Program-made: the position numbers and the translations under genes
The notes under the pieces: model-generated
Database searches by the model: none
What the model saw: only the letters and a program-made list of their open reading frames with translations
What the model was told of the DNA's origin: nothing
Part shown: positions 12,801 to 21,724 of the stretch, piece by piece
Layout of the letters: the number at the start of each line of letters is the position of its first letter
How positions within the stretch are numbered: the stretch's first letter is position 1
Assembly (NCBI GenBank): GCA_949152475.1
Contig: OX424560.1
Coordinates: 16,369,106 to 16,433,105, forward strand
Length of the DNA: 64,000 bases
Reading direction: 5' to 3'
DNA from: Terebella lapidaria
Lineage: Eukaryota > Annelida > Polychaeta > Terebellida > Terebellidae

Positions 12801-15800
12801 TTCACCACACGCTGCAATGGTGACGTCCGAGACTGTTTTGATCAGATATACTCCGTCTTGATTACGAGATGTTCTTAACTCTGTCGAAACCATACCTTCT
12901 TGTAAGATCAATTTCTTAGTACTGAAATCAATCTGGGCCTTCTGCGTATTTAAGAAGTTCTCACCAAGAATTATCTCGGGTGAATGTGACCCTGGGATAA
13001 CCAAGAAATCCTGGAACAAGTGTAAGTTACTGATGGTCAGGGGTATGTTTACCTGTCCTAACACAGTAGTGGTTTTACCACCTACGCCAGTGATGTATTT
13101 GATACTGGATTCATTAAGCTTGTTATGTTTAACTGATTTTGACAGTTTATACACTCTTTCTGACATAACACAAACTGTTGCACCAGTGTCAATTAAGGCT
13201 GAAAAACCTTTACCATTAACTGCTACATTTATATAACTACCTTTAGGTTTTACAAGAATTTCTTGTACACTTACTTCGTTAGTTATTTTATCATCAATAG
13301 AGTTCGGGTTTTTGCTGTCCCCTTGTATCTGTTGCCCGTCTTGCCGTGAGACGAGCGCGAGTTCCTATTCTTGATTGTGGGTCGGAACTCGGCTGAAACA
13401 CATGTTCGCGAAATGGTTGGTCTTTCCGCACTTGTCACATGTTGCGTTGAAAGCCGGACAGGCGCGTCGGGCGTGGCGAGATCCACACCTTCCACAAGGG
13501 TGGTGCTGTCTACGTTGTGAGTGCTCGCCGTCCTGTTTGTTCTGTGCGCGTCGTCCGCGACGGTAGGGATGTTGTCTAGTGTTGGTGGTCTGCTGTTTGG
13601 CGAGGGTTTCCTTGATGGATGCCAATTCTTTCTGCAGTTGTGCCGTGCTCATTTCTTCTGGGTTGGCAGACTTAGCGCAGGCATGGCTGACTGTTGTTGT
13701 TGTCGTCATCTGCATAGCTGTCTCGGCTATTTGAGCAATGCGTTTGACATCGCCTAGGGTCTTGGGCGCTTGCATTAGAACCTGGGCACGTATACTTGCC
13801 CTAAGTCCTTGGATGACGTACTGTAACTGATCTGATGTTTTACCCAAGTCTCTGCATCGTCGTGACACGTCGGTAATGTAGCTATCCACGTCCTCATCTT
13901 CCCTCTGCTTCCTGGAAATCAGCTCTGACAGAGCCGAGATGGTTTGGGCATCTGTCAGTTGATGTTCTCTCAAAAAGGCTGCTTTGAGTGTTGTAAAGTC
14001 GTTTCGGGTGTTTTCGGACAAACTGTCGTACCATAGGCTTGCAGCATCTAAGAGAAAAACTGGGAAGCTTTGTGCTGACTGTTGTGTGTCCCAGCCTTTG
14101 ATATTCGCATATCGTTCATACTTTGTCAACCATATCTCCGGGTTGCCTGACGATTGTCCTTTGTACAGTTCCACACTCTTTTCTAGAGCTGTACAACTCT
14201 GATTCAGGCTACTAACAGTCTTTTGGAGACTCTGTACTAGGTTTACTGCTTGACTATTGTCACTCACTAGGTTTGTTTCTGGCTGGGACTGTGATCTTTC
14301 TCTCCGTGTTCGTGCCGGCATGTTGTTGTTTCTTCAGCTGTCAAACTTTGTTGTTGTGGTGTCTGGCAGTCTGGTGACGTAGGGGCTTCCCTCGCAAAGA
14401 CGGTCGCTGATTGGTTTGCTTCGCGGGCACCTGCTGCTGACGTCACACTTTCAGTGAGGCTGCCTGGGCTGCTGCTGCTAAGCGCGGGCTGGCTGGGCAG
14501 CGGTTGAGCACCGGCTGGCTGGCTGGGATGAATTGAAGATGGTCTTTACGCGGCAATTTCTCGGAGATTATCTCCAGCTTGTTTGATTAGTCCCGGTGTC
14601 GAGGGATTCTCCACCACTGTATCAGAACGTGGGTGTTCTGATATTTGATATTGTAGAATTTTAAATTGGGGTTAATCCAGTTTATTTTATCCAGTTATTA
14701 GTCCGAGAAACATACAAAACGCCGTGTCCAGTTCGTTGTTGTTTTATTGATAGTCCGACTTCGTTATTGATGGTGAAATTATAGTTAATACAGTACAAAT
14801 ATTGAGACACTGATCTTTTGTGTCCAGTCCCGATTGTGCCGCCAGCCGAACTGACGCTACAAAGATTTTTGGCGGCCGTTTCAGAAACAAAGAATTCGTG
14901 TGCCAGCCAATCAGATTATCGCGGGGACCAGTGAGATATGGATCAGCCAATGATCACCTATTGTTTTAAATTCTGGAGTACTGAGTCGAACGCTTACAAC
15001 AAATATGGACATGGAAATAAGTGTTACCATGGAAACATCGGGTGACTGGGGTCTGGCTGGTACTAGATAGTACCAGGCACAGCTCACACACAGAGATTAG
15101 AGTACTAGTAGTGAAATACATGCTATGGGGGGTGAGATACAAGTTGAAAACACTAGTAGATTCAAATATGTTTGTTTGACTGGCCCCGCGATATAAAACA
15201 TTGATGGAATTGTTGTTTGGCACAATATAAAATTAATAAAGTATTTTGTGACTGTTCACACATATAAATAGTGATTAAATAACATTGATAATCAATGTGT
15301 AAGTATTACATAATAAAGATACTAATAATAATTAGTATGTAATTATCATATTACATAATAAAACAGCAATTAAAGTATGCAACTCTGATAATATATTTAC
15401 GATGGATATTCGTCTTGTTTTTTCCAGCCAAATGGACAGACGTACCAGGACAATCACGGGCTAGTAACAATCCGCATGAAGCCCGACTCACAGGGCCGGT
15501 TTGGCTTCAATGTCAAGGTAAAAATATAATCTGAATCATTAGTGTATAAACAGATTCTATTTCATTTCATTCAATGCGATAATAGGTTGATAGCTTCATT
15601 TACGCTGGTGTGATCGAAACTCTATTGATCTGGCTTATAAATTATAAATTTTATGTTTTAAACGAATTGCCACCGACTACTGTTCAATTACATGAAGACA
15701 ATTCCACACGCGCACACTGATAAATTCATTGATAAATTGGCTACAGATTTGCCGAAGACAGAGCAAAATGTTCAGAAATATTGGAATACATCCGCATACA

Positions 15801-18800
15801 TGTACTTGAGAAAAAAGTCTGTCTGAAATCTTAGATACTGCATGTTCAGTTAGTCTGGTTTCTAATGGTCTTGTCTTGACTCTACTGTTTCTGCTACAGT
15901 AGAGATTAACACCTGAGGAATGGCTCCATTAGTCTTTGTCTGTAGCTGTTAAGATCTCAGTCAGAACGATTGATTACCTAGGGTGTAACTCCAGCGTTTC
16001 CATGGCCAATGGCGGCAGAATTTGATACCATCTGTGAGGGACCAGGAAAAAAAAGGATTCTGTTCGTGTTTGATGGCTGAAAGGGTTAATATCTGGAAAT
16101 GATAAACTGTTTCATTATGAGAAAATATAGTCACAGGACCAGAGGTCATGTGGCATCTACATATTGTACAAAGTTTTCAAATTTTCATTTGGGACCATAT
16201 CAAGTGATTTCTGATGCAAGTGAGGATCTTCCCTCGATAACAGGCGGTCTTTGATCGATGATTCACTGCGCATACTTCTATTGAGCGACTGATTGATATT
16301 TAATAATGTTTACCTTACACCTAACAATGCACAGTCTTGTGTTCATAGCTGTTTTCGACAAACAATGGAAATGTTACATTAAATACCACCAGAACATTTT
16401 AAATATTGAAATTGCCGACTATACTTTAGCATTACGACCAGGTGTCCTGAAATAATACGAAATAATTGGCAACATAACCATTTCAATTTCCCATTTGACG
16501 GAATTATTTCTGCGTCTATGACATTGGCCTTTCAAAAGTAAATGGTAAATTTAGTTTTTCGCGGATGGTTGTAATCGTTAGGCCAATCGTTTAACGTCAT
16601 GCTGCGAAACATAATTATGACAAACGATCTGCTACCAGCTCGTGTGTGGGAATTATAAATGTGTGACATCTGCGTCCCTTTCACTATTCTGTTGAAGCCC
16701 TTCGATGACATTTTCATGTAGTGCAGTATTTCGCCCTTGCATTGACGTACGTACTTTATCAGTGAAATATTTACGCATTTTTCCGCTTGAGTAGCTCTTT
16801 GAGTGACTAAGTCTCATATGTTTTGACAAGCGTAATGAACGGCTTGTATTGTGTAGTACGATGCTATGACAAGCCGTGACTCTCGTTGGCCCTCGGGCTT
16901 TCAACGATGCCTGTTTGACTGTGGGGTACCCTTCTCCATAATGGCTAGCATGGTTACAGTTCATGTAGTTAGGGGCGAAGGAAATTCTATCATGTGATGT
17001 TCTTGTTTTTGCAATGTGTCGAACAAAACTTTTGCTAAAAGGCTGATGTGACACTGCCTCGAAAATTCCTATGGTTTAATTTATAATATGCCTGATTACC
17101 TCTCGAGTTGACGTAGAAAAAATTCTACTCAAATTATTGCCATGGATACCTTCATTGTGTGGTTGCCATGGTGACCGCATGGCTCCTTGGGCTGTATTAT
17201 ATAAAAGACAGGATACTATAGCGTATTGATAAAATATGAAATGTATATAACATGATGTTCACTCTGAATTACATGGAAATTTCAAAATAACTTTAGGAAG
17301 GTTTCACCAAATACATTGCAATACATTACCATGATTACTGTGAAATTAAAGTAATACAATAACTCAAATACACAAACCACTAGTATGCAAAGGCCCCCAT
17401 TCTCACCTATGGATGAGTGTATTCCACAAGAAAATATTCTTATTCGTTCCAGAAACAATGGATAAGTGAATATTTAAACTGATCTCTACCTTTTCAAAAA
17501 TGAATCATTCCGTACGGATTTTTCCCCGACAAAATTCCCGATGTTTACTATAGTTTCTCTATCTGCCACCAGGGCGGCACTGACCAGGGTATGCCGATTA
17601 TCGTGTCTCGTGTGGCGCCAAACACTCCAGCCGATCTCTCCATCCCGCGACTTAACGAAGGTGACCAGGTGCTCTTTATCAACGGGCGCGATGTCTCCCA
17701 ACACAAACACGAACAGGTATGTACCGGTCTGGTCACGGTAGAGGTTTGGGCTATAAAAAAGAGGTTTTGAAATGATGTATCCATGGCAAGAAATTTTGGC
17801 AATGATCATGTCTCGAAGAAATTTTTTCGGCACATGGTGAAGAAATGAACAAGCACTTTGTTCGGCGGTTTGGCCCACAAAATATGTCTTGTTGCATGTA
17901 CACAAATGCAAATCAAGAATTGAACAGTGATGTGATACTTTGGAAAAAATTATTCTGAAATCAAATGAATTGTTGTGAAGGTAACATATATTATCAAAAA
18001 TACTTGAAATGTGATGGATTTGATGGTCTGATAATATTCCTGTTTTGTCCACTACAGGTTGTGATGTTTATAAAAGCCTCCAGAGAGACTCATTCTGGGG
18101 AACTGGTGCTTATTGTGCGGCCAAATGGTGAGTTTGTTTAGTTTGTCATGTACATGACTACCGTAATTATTCAATTAATTTGAACAGCTAAAAATAATAA
18201 AATTTTGAAATGTTCGAATTATCAGATTCACGATAAAATCACCCCTCAAAACAGAAAAAAACAATAACCCAGAATCGGCGAACGGGCAGACACGAAAGTT
18301 GACAGATGCTGCCATGACCCATGATGCTTTGAACTAGGGCCCTGCACGATTAATAGGTTAACCGCATATGGTTACCATGTTTGAAATAACTTTGAATAAT
18401 CGAATGCTGAATCGCCGGCTTATTGTCATTTATAACCTAACATTGATACTTGATTTCAGTGATTTCACACGCACACTCGAGTCACTTTTGCCGGAAAACC
18501 CGAGCCGGGTGCCACTTAGAAGTCCGCGCTTTTCAGATTACTTCTGTACATAATCCCATGACGTCATTGACTATTGTTCACATAATTGACATACTAGTAA
18601 TCGCAAATACTGCCACCTGGCGAATGATATCACTAATAGTTCATTCCGTAGTGCTGACGCCTGGTGAGTTGTAAGTTTTGGCAGCTGACAAGTTGATTTC
18701 GTTCGTTGCTTCAATCGAAATTTCGATCGTAAATTTGCGTGTTCGAACTAATAGAGTCAATTTAAAAATTATTATCTTGAATAATTTTTGATGTTTGAAT

Positions 18801-21724
18801 TATTAGAGTGTTCGAACTAACTGAATAAATACGGTAGTTTGTGTTAGTCTTGAGAAAAAACTAATGGCATTGAATATAACTATTTTAGCTGAAATAACAT
18901 GTACATTTTTGTACATTTAATAGATACAACCTAATAGAACCACATAATGCACATGTTTTGATTGGATAAAAAAATAATCGTCAAAAATTTAACCATTCAG
19001 TACTGAAATTTTTGTCAAATCTACACAAATTTATTCTTCCATCTATTCATCCATTTCTTCATCTGTCCATCTCTCACTAGCGGTGTACATCGGCGACGAC
19101 ACACCAGACGAGCCAGATTTCCAGTACATCCCTGACACCCACAACATCACCACCACCCTCCCCGCGGGGGGCGATTCCCTGGCCGGGTCACTACTGCTCA
19201 TGCAAGAGGCGCTTGACAGTGGGGCCGCCATAGCACAGTTTGAGGTAACTTTGTGCGGGAGTTGTATAGTTTAATCTCCATGATATACACTTAGCGTGAT
19301 CGTTTCCTGAACGTTGTTTATTGTAGAGAATTAACAAAAATAGATGTTGGACGTAAATGGGTTGAAAATATCTTTTCTTTAAAATTATAATGTTGAAATA
19401 CAACAAAATTATTGCTGGAAACTTCATATCACAAGTAAATAGATAGATACATGTAATGTTCAATGTTGAATTCCTGTTGGTTTCATGAAATGAAACTCAA
19501 CATTTTTATACTTATTTGCAGCAAATGTACCGCAAAAAGCCCGGGCTGACATTGAACACATCCAAACTGAGCGAGAATGTGCCGAAGAACCGATACAGAG
19601 ACATATCGCCATGTACGTAACTACGGTCGACTTTAGGTTGTTCTTGATCAGTGGAAAATCAATGCCAAAGTGCAAGCCATAGGCTTAATGTTTGCCATTA
19701 CAGTGTTTAGTCGCTGCTTAGGATTAGATGTGCATGGTTGTTCGTAACAGGTTGACAAAGTAAAGTAATGTGGAATTTATTTTCCTACAGATGATGTCAC
19801 TCGAGTCAAGTTGAAACACGCAGATGGCGACTACATTAACGCAAACTATGTCAACGTGAGTCATCGCTATTGATTATTTACTACTGTTCAAGCTGTCTTC
19901 TGTCATCCTTCTGCTGAATAAATAAAATTTTGAACCTAATTTTGAAACAATGAGTTTCTCAATAACATAACCATAGTATTTTATAATACAGTGTTAATAT
20001 TTTAGAAACCTATGTTAATAACCACATATTTTAAGAGAATGGCATTAAATACCACCTGAAAAGTACCAACTGTGTGATCTGAAACCATGATGATCATGTC
20101 ACATACATGAATATCCACTTAATAAAGGCTTAAATTTCAGATGGAGATCAAAGGTTCGGGAATCGTCAACTGTTACATTGCGGCACAAGGTCCTCTACCG
20201 ACAACGAGCGGAGACTTCTGGCAGATGATCTGGGAACAACACTCGACACTGATCGTGATGCTGACGACAAATGTCGAGCGTGGACGCGTCAAGTGTCACC
20301 AGTACTGGCCGGAACTCTACGAGACGTCCAGTTACGGCCCATTGCAGCTGACTTGTCTCAAAGAGGAGAAAACTGCATCGTTCGCCTTCCGCGATTTCAC
20401 ACTAGTCAATTTAGAGGTACTTTATATGAATTTGATAAGGGTATAGATTTGAGATTTCTGTCCATATATATATGTATTGAGTACACTGCCTGTAATCAAT
20501 ATTATGACTGCTGGAGTGAAACTGAATGTTGTTTTCTTGGACAACTTGTGCGTTATCCAAAGAGTAGTAGGTAAAGTTTCGACAGAATCATATAAACAAT
20601 AGATTTTGAATGTCATTCTATTCAGTGAAAACTAGTAGTATACTCCACATGCACAATTTATTGATATTAGCCTGGAGAGATGAAAGCATACGTACTACAT
20701 GTAGTATACAGTAGTATATCTGTGTATACATTGTGTACATGATACTAATGTATCTGTAAACATCTGTCAATATGTAAATAAATAAATACAAATATTCTTT
20801 ACCCCCCACGCCCAGACGGACAAGAACGAGGAGCGTCACATCCGACAGATGCAGTACATCGCGTGGCCTGATCACGGCGTCCCAGACGATAACGGAGACT
20901 TCCTGGACTTCGTGCTCCGCGTGCGACAGAACCGAGTGGGGATGGTCGAGCCAACGGTGGTACACTGCAGGTCTGTACCATGGGTGACTTGGGAGTGATG
21001 TGTATTTATGTGTGTTTACACTCCCAATACTTTGATCTTGGAGAAGTGCTTCCTAAACTCTGAGGCATATACATTTCAACTCACACCGCAATAAACAGTC
21101 CAGTCAATGTAGGATATCGAAAATAGTAATTGCGAATATATAATAATAATAACATAATCATCCTCAAATATATAGAAAATATTCATGAATATACAAATAT
21201 TACTTGCAGTGCCGGGATTGGTCGGACAGGAGTCCTCATCACCATGGAGACAGCGATGTGTCTGATTGAAGCCAACAGTCCGGTTTACCCCCTCGACATC
21301 GTCAGGCAGATGAGGGACCAAAGAGCCATGCTTATACAGACCTCGGTTTGTTGCTTTACTTCTTGCAAAATATTGACCGTCTTCTGATGGTATTCAGTCT
21401 AGTATTATGAAACTTAATGTATTTGTAAGTTTTTCAGGTTTCAAATTGTGTATGGATTACGTTGATTAGAATGATTTCTTCCATGAACTCATATTTGATT
21501 GGCTGTTACTCGTTCTTGCAGGGACAGTACAAATTTGTGTGCGAGGCTATTCTACGGGTTTACAACGGTGAGTGATTTGCATTTATTTTCAAATAAGTGG
21601 TAGCATGGAATTCGCAGTTTTCAGCAAATATGTCCACTTGATTGTTACACATCAAATGAGTAGATGAATCTCTTGCCATCTTCCAGACAAAATAGTTCAG
21701 CCGCTGGACGATTTCCGTAGATGA
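3295..21724 (+). CDS. PTPN4: PTPN3/PTPN4-type PDZ-containing protein tyrosine phosphatase (3' part of gene)
   Basis: Cytosolic, cortical phosphotyrosine phosphatase of the FERM-PDZ-PTP family. Exons: 3295-3894 (identity uncertain), 15428-15517, 17573-17716, 18058-18127, 19081-19244, 19522-19612, 19791-19855, 20141-20416, 20816-20970, 21210-21345, 21522-21567, 21687-21724. All junctions are AG/GT and the phases add up to an open frame of 424 residues from 15428, or 624 from the ATG at 3295. Visible parts are a PDZ domain with a GFNV carboxylate-binding loop ([10 protein letters not shown]), the pTyr loop KNRYRDI, DYINANY, the WPD loop (WPDHGVP), the P-loop [10 protein letters not shown] split across two exons, and the Q-loop QYKFVCEAI. 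It ends DDFRR with no PDZ ligand. The FERM exons are not in the window, so they lie upstream or are absent from this transcript. In vertebrate PTPN4 the PDZ domain regulates the catalytic domain. The downstream neighbour is an EPB41L5-type gene in convergent orientation. Confidence 0.93.
3895..5619 (+). other. intron, no gene seen; C tract
   Basis: Intron-like AT-rich sequence between the large exon and the MITE at 5622. It contains a 14-nt C run (4499-4512) followed by further C-rich sequence. Short open frames here have no family resemblance. Confidence 0.5.
5622..5802. mobile_element. mariner/pogo-like MITE
   Basis: A 181-bp non-coding element with terminal inverted repeats CAGTGGTCCCTGTAAG and CTTACAGAAACCACTG (14 of 16 matching), flanked by TA on both sides (5620-5621 and 5803-5804). 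TA duplication and CAGTGGTCC-type ends are typical of pogo/Tigger and other Tc1/mariner MITEs. It is too short to encode a transposase. Confidence 0.75.
5805..7273 (+). other. intron, no gene seen; G tract
   Basis: AT-rich intron sequence up to the gypsy insertion. It contains a run of 16 G at 6661-6676. A charged open frame on the - strand at about 6090-6345 has no splice context or similarity that I can support. Confidence 0.4.
7278..8048 (-). repeat. 3' LTR of the gypsy element
   Basis: 771 bp, first base T of TATCAG, last base A of CTGATA. It appears identical to 14620-15390. Small open frames inside it are duplicated exactly in the other LTR and are not genes. Confidence 0.95.
8049..9041 (-). 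other. non-coding internal region of the gypsy element
   Basis: About 990 bp between the pol stop and the 3' LTR with no substantial frame. A short purine-rich stretch next to the LTR (minus-strand ACAGAGGG) is a weak polypurine-tract candidate. Confidence 0.6.
9042..13166 (-). CDS. gypsy pol polyprotein (PR-RT-RH-IN, chromodomain-like tail)
   Basis: A long open frame of 1374 codons from its first ATG. The same frame is open upstream of that ATG and carries an aspartic-protease DTGA motif (around 13190). Domains by rough residue: protease remainder 1-120; RT about 380-560 with LDLAQAF and YADD; RNase H from about 640 (LYTDAS); integrase zinc-binding HHCC about 905-945, catalytic HIDLFGP, SDRGTNF and a later E about 977-1070; C-terminal chromodomain-like module about 1308-1365 (YVKWTNHK). 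Protease and RT motifs and the domain order assign it to Ty3/gypsy. Confidence 0.95.
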   Translation of the reverse strand: MSERVYKLSKSVKHNKLNESSIKYITGVGGKTTTVLGQVNIPLTISNLHLFQDFLVIPGSHSPEIILGENFLNTQKAQIDFSTKKLILQEGMVSTELRTSRNQDGVYLIKTVSDVTIAACGECLLPVRVQAKRGKTKQISSEFGLVEPAVSLTKRYNLAGPKCAVAPENNRCSYRLLNPYPADVIVPKNTILGTYKPVDNVETSLAHIPELPSLKSSQCDNNTEVNLVNTDAYLPPQSCTANATYFNRLCEYSMCKHDDINNQTKVSDTNTAFSVTPAKTQSHVQTARELKVQVSEDLSREDQNLILDLIGKNREVFATKLEELGCYEGYEHQIDTGDSKPVKSRFYRASPEQKLEIERQVEQHMKCGIIERSTSDWLSPVILVKKPDGSFRLVIDYRGLNKLVKPIYFPLPRQEDVIDALGKSQPTVFSTLDLAQAFLQTKLDPATKHKTAFITHHGVFQFTRTPYGLSNSPASFGIVMSQILRDFNYIFALTYADDILLFSKDVKTHIQHLQAVFNKLRENNLTLKPQKCVFGASRVKFLGHIFSKNGVEVNPDKVKAVQTFPTPESPTATRSFLGLCQYYRKFIANFAKICSPMNALLQKNAKFVWDSHCKDAFDTLKEKLMSSPILAFPRFDREFILYTDASCTAISYILGQRNEKNQEVVIEYGGRGLRPAERRWSITELEGLAMIEGIRHYHVYLTDRPFTAVTDHAALQYIQNNKMTNGRLSRWALFLQQYRMNVVYKKGKLHKNADALSRREYSAPTSAPSTWIAAAQINTLSLTENQPTPSLYESKTEAEMRYTQLKSAQHLAQVMNSNVPNIVDMQRADPALTPIINYLEKQTLPDDIDDAQTRKLIAESQDYVVDDDKLLYHLYAPRGKGLRANRIVKQLVIPQNLKHEIMLSYHDSLLAGHQGFDRTYHLIRLKYYWTRMYNDIKQYVISCQECQQNKDDKHSHRKAPLKPLPCDGIFKRVHIDLFGPLPAVNGYKYILLVVDAFSKWPEAFPVKTLKGEEIAKILYRDIICRWGAPYSILSDRGTNFLSKNVTEVCKLFKIHKFKTTSWHPQTNATVERRMSPLAQTLRMFSNKNQTNWPDLLPSVMAAWRATPNINSTMFSPFKLLLGEEMRMPIDTMLLPKDPTPPDTFRHLEDLAEEFKVTHELAKKNIQDAQQQNKRYHDKKAVEPKFKLGDRVWLSNTTRTVGLNPKLQPKHLGPYYITDVGDNHTYELRDCESHRTFPSRVNAQRLKSYIPTSIRTIPSNETDDTPTVDDTEATDDPLDKSSDDQPQPVSSQKPTTSAGTPETEKTELDNNRTVESISKCQKYKGRKWYYVKWTNHKFKQWLTEDMVPEDKIREFHINKTQSGKARKKAASTSPA
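13365..14321 (-). CDS. gypsy gag protein with CCHC zinc knuckle
   Basis: An open frame of 318 codons just inside the 5' LTR. The middle is a typical retrotransposon gag/capsid-like region (residues about 50-190), followed by a basic linker. Near the C-terminus is a CX2CX4HX4C zinc knuckle ([14 protein letters not shown]), preceded by a second Cys-rich cluster. Gag and pol lie in separate frames, as is common in the family. Confidence 0.9.
   Translation of the reverse strand: MPARTRRERSQSQPETNLVSDNSQAVNLVQSLQKTVSSLNQSCTALEKSVELYKGQSSGNPEIWLTKYERYANIKGWDTQQSAQSFPVFLLDAASLWYDSLSENTRNDFTTLKAAFLREHQLTDAQTISALSELISRKQREDEDVDSYITDVSRRCRDLGKTSDQLQYVIQGLRASIRAQVLMQAPKTLGDVKRIAQIAETAMQMTTTTTVSHACAKSANPEEMSTAQLQKELASIKETLAKQQTTNTRQHPYRRGRRAQNKQDGEHSQRRQHHPCGRCGSRHARRACPAFNATCDKCGKTNHFANMCFSRVPTHNQE
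14620..15390 (-). repeat. 5' LTR of the gypsy element
   Basis: 771 bp, apparently identical to the LTR at 7278-8048. The right flank begins with the ATAT target duplication, and the next host exon starts only 37 bp further on, so the insertion lies almost on the splice acceptor of the PDZ exon. Confidence 0.95.
15428..15517 (+). CDS. PTPN4: phosphatase exon: start of PDZ domain
   Basis: Acceptor tttttttccag, donor AAG|GTAAAA, phase 0 to 0, 30 codons. It encodes [18 protein letters not shown], the first strand and carboxylate-binding loop of the PDZ domain, close to the PTPN4 sequence [18 protein letters not shown]. Confidence 0.95.
15518..17572 (+). other. phosphatase intron, no gene seen
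   Basis: A 2-kb intron inside the PDZ coding region. The only thing of note is an RFX X-box-like palindrome GGTTGCCATGGTGACC at 17161-17176. The minus-strand frames at 16653-17054 and 17486-18052 look non-coding; the latter overlaps a host exon in antisense. Confidence 0.5.
17573..17716 (+). CDS. PTPN4: phosphatase exon: body of PDZ domain
   Basis: 48 codons, phase 0 to 0, acceptor ccaccag and donor CAG|GTATGT. It encodes [20 protein letters not shown] through [13 protein letters not shown] to QHKHEQ, the core beta strands and helix 2 of the PDZ domain, including the helix-2 histidine that selects class I ligands. Confidence 0.95.
18058..18127 (+). CDS. PTPN4: phosphatase exon: end of PDZ domain
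   Basis: 70 nt, phase 0 to 1. It encodes [20 protein letters not shown], the last PDZ strand, then RPN. The family equivalent is VVLFIKAS...SGELMLLVRPN. Confidence 0.95.
18161..18834. mobile_element. non-autonomous Tc1/mariner-pogo-like element
   Basis: A 674-bp element in a phosphatase intron with inverted ends of about 28 bp (start CCGTAATTATTCAATTAATT, end AACTAACTGAATAAATACGG; roughly 80-85% complementary), flanked by TA at 18159-18160 and 18835-18836. There is no transposase frame inside. TA duplication points to Tc1/mariner/pogo. Confidence 0.7.
19081..19244 (+). CDS. PTPN4: phosphatase exon: PDZ-PTP linker
   Basis: 164 nt, acceptor ctcactag, donor GAG|GTAACT. It encodes [20 protein letters not shown], matching the PTPN4 linker [20 protein letters not shown], then the start of the first PTP helix ([19 protein letters not shown]). 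Confidence 0.93.
19522..19612 (+). CDS. PTPN4: phosphatase exon: pTyr-recognition loop
   Basis: 91 nt, phase 0 to 1. It encodes [16 protein letters not shown] then [17 protein letters not shown] is the substrate phosphotyrosine-recognition loop of classical PTPs. Confidence 0.95.
19791..19855 (+). CDS. PTPN4: phosphatase exon: DYINANY motif
   Basis: 65 nt, closing the split Tyr codon and encoding [27 protein letters not shown] is conserved motif 2 of classical PTP domains. Confidence 0.95.
20141..20416 (+). CDS. PTPN4: phosphatase exon: central PTP domain
   Basis: 92 codons, phase 0 to 0. It encodes [20 protein letters not shown], then the strand [20 protein letters not shown]. These are PTP motifs 3-6, and the PTPN3/4-specific spelling [14 protein letters not shown] is kept. 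Confidence 0.96.
20816..20970 (+). CDS. PTPN4: phosphatase exon: WPD loop
   Basis: 155 nt. It encodes [20 protein letters not shown], with the WPD general-acid Asp (residue 519 in the 624-residue numbering), and ends VVHC with the catalytic Cys at 551. The Ser codon of HCSAGIGR is split by the intron. Confidence 0.96.
21210..21345 (+). CDS. PTPN4: phosphatase exon: P-loop
   Basis: 136 nt. It encodes [20 protein letters not shown], with the P-loop Arg at 557, then [20 protein letters not shown]. The catalytic CX5R is intact. Confidence 0.96.
21522..21567 (+). CDS. PTPN4: phosphatase exon: Q-loop
   Basis: 46 nt encoding [15 protein letters not shown]. The Q-loop Gln needed for hydrolysis of the phosphoenzyme is present (QYKF, matching QYRFVCEAI in vertebrate PTPN4). 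Confidence 0.94.
21687..21724 (+). CDS. PTPN4: phosphatase terminal coding exon
   Basis: The split Asp codon then [11 protein letters not shown] and TGA (21722-21724). The C-terminal tail is short, as in PTPN3/PTPN4, and ends in basic residues. Confidence 0.9.

Larger units (their letters stand above)
7278..15390 (-). mobile_element. Ty3/gypsy LTR retrotransposon, looks whole and recent
   Basis: An 8113-bp element inserted antisense in the phosphatase intron before the PDZ exons. It has two 771-bp LTRs that read as identical, flanked by a 4-bp target duplication ATAT (7274-7277 and 15391-15394). The LTR ends are TATCAG...CTGATA rather than the usual TG...CA. A TGG-starting stretch three bases inside the 5' LTR (minus-strand reading from 14616) is a candidate primer-binding site; I cannot name the tRNA. 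It carries gag with a zinc knuckle, and pol in the order protease, RT, RNase H, integrase, which is the Metaviridae order. Identical LTRs imply a very young insertion. A non-coding stretch of about 1 kb lies between pol and the 3' LTR. Confidence 0.95.

Noticed and set aside
17486-18052. 188-codon minus-strand frame
   Set aside because: Antisense to the PDZ exon at 17573-17716 and to intron; a shadow of the host exon.
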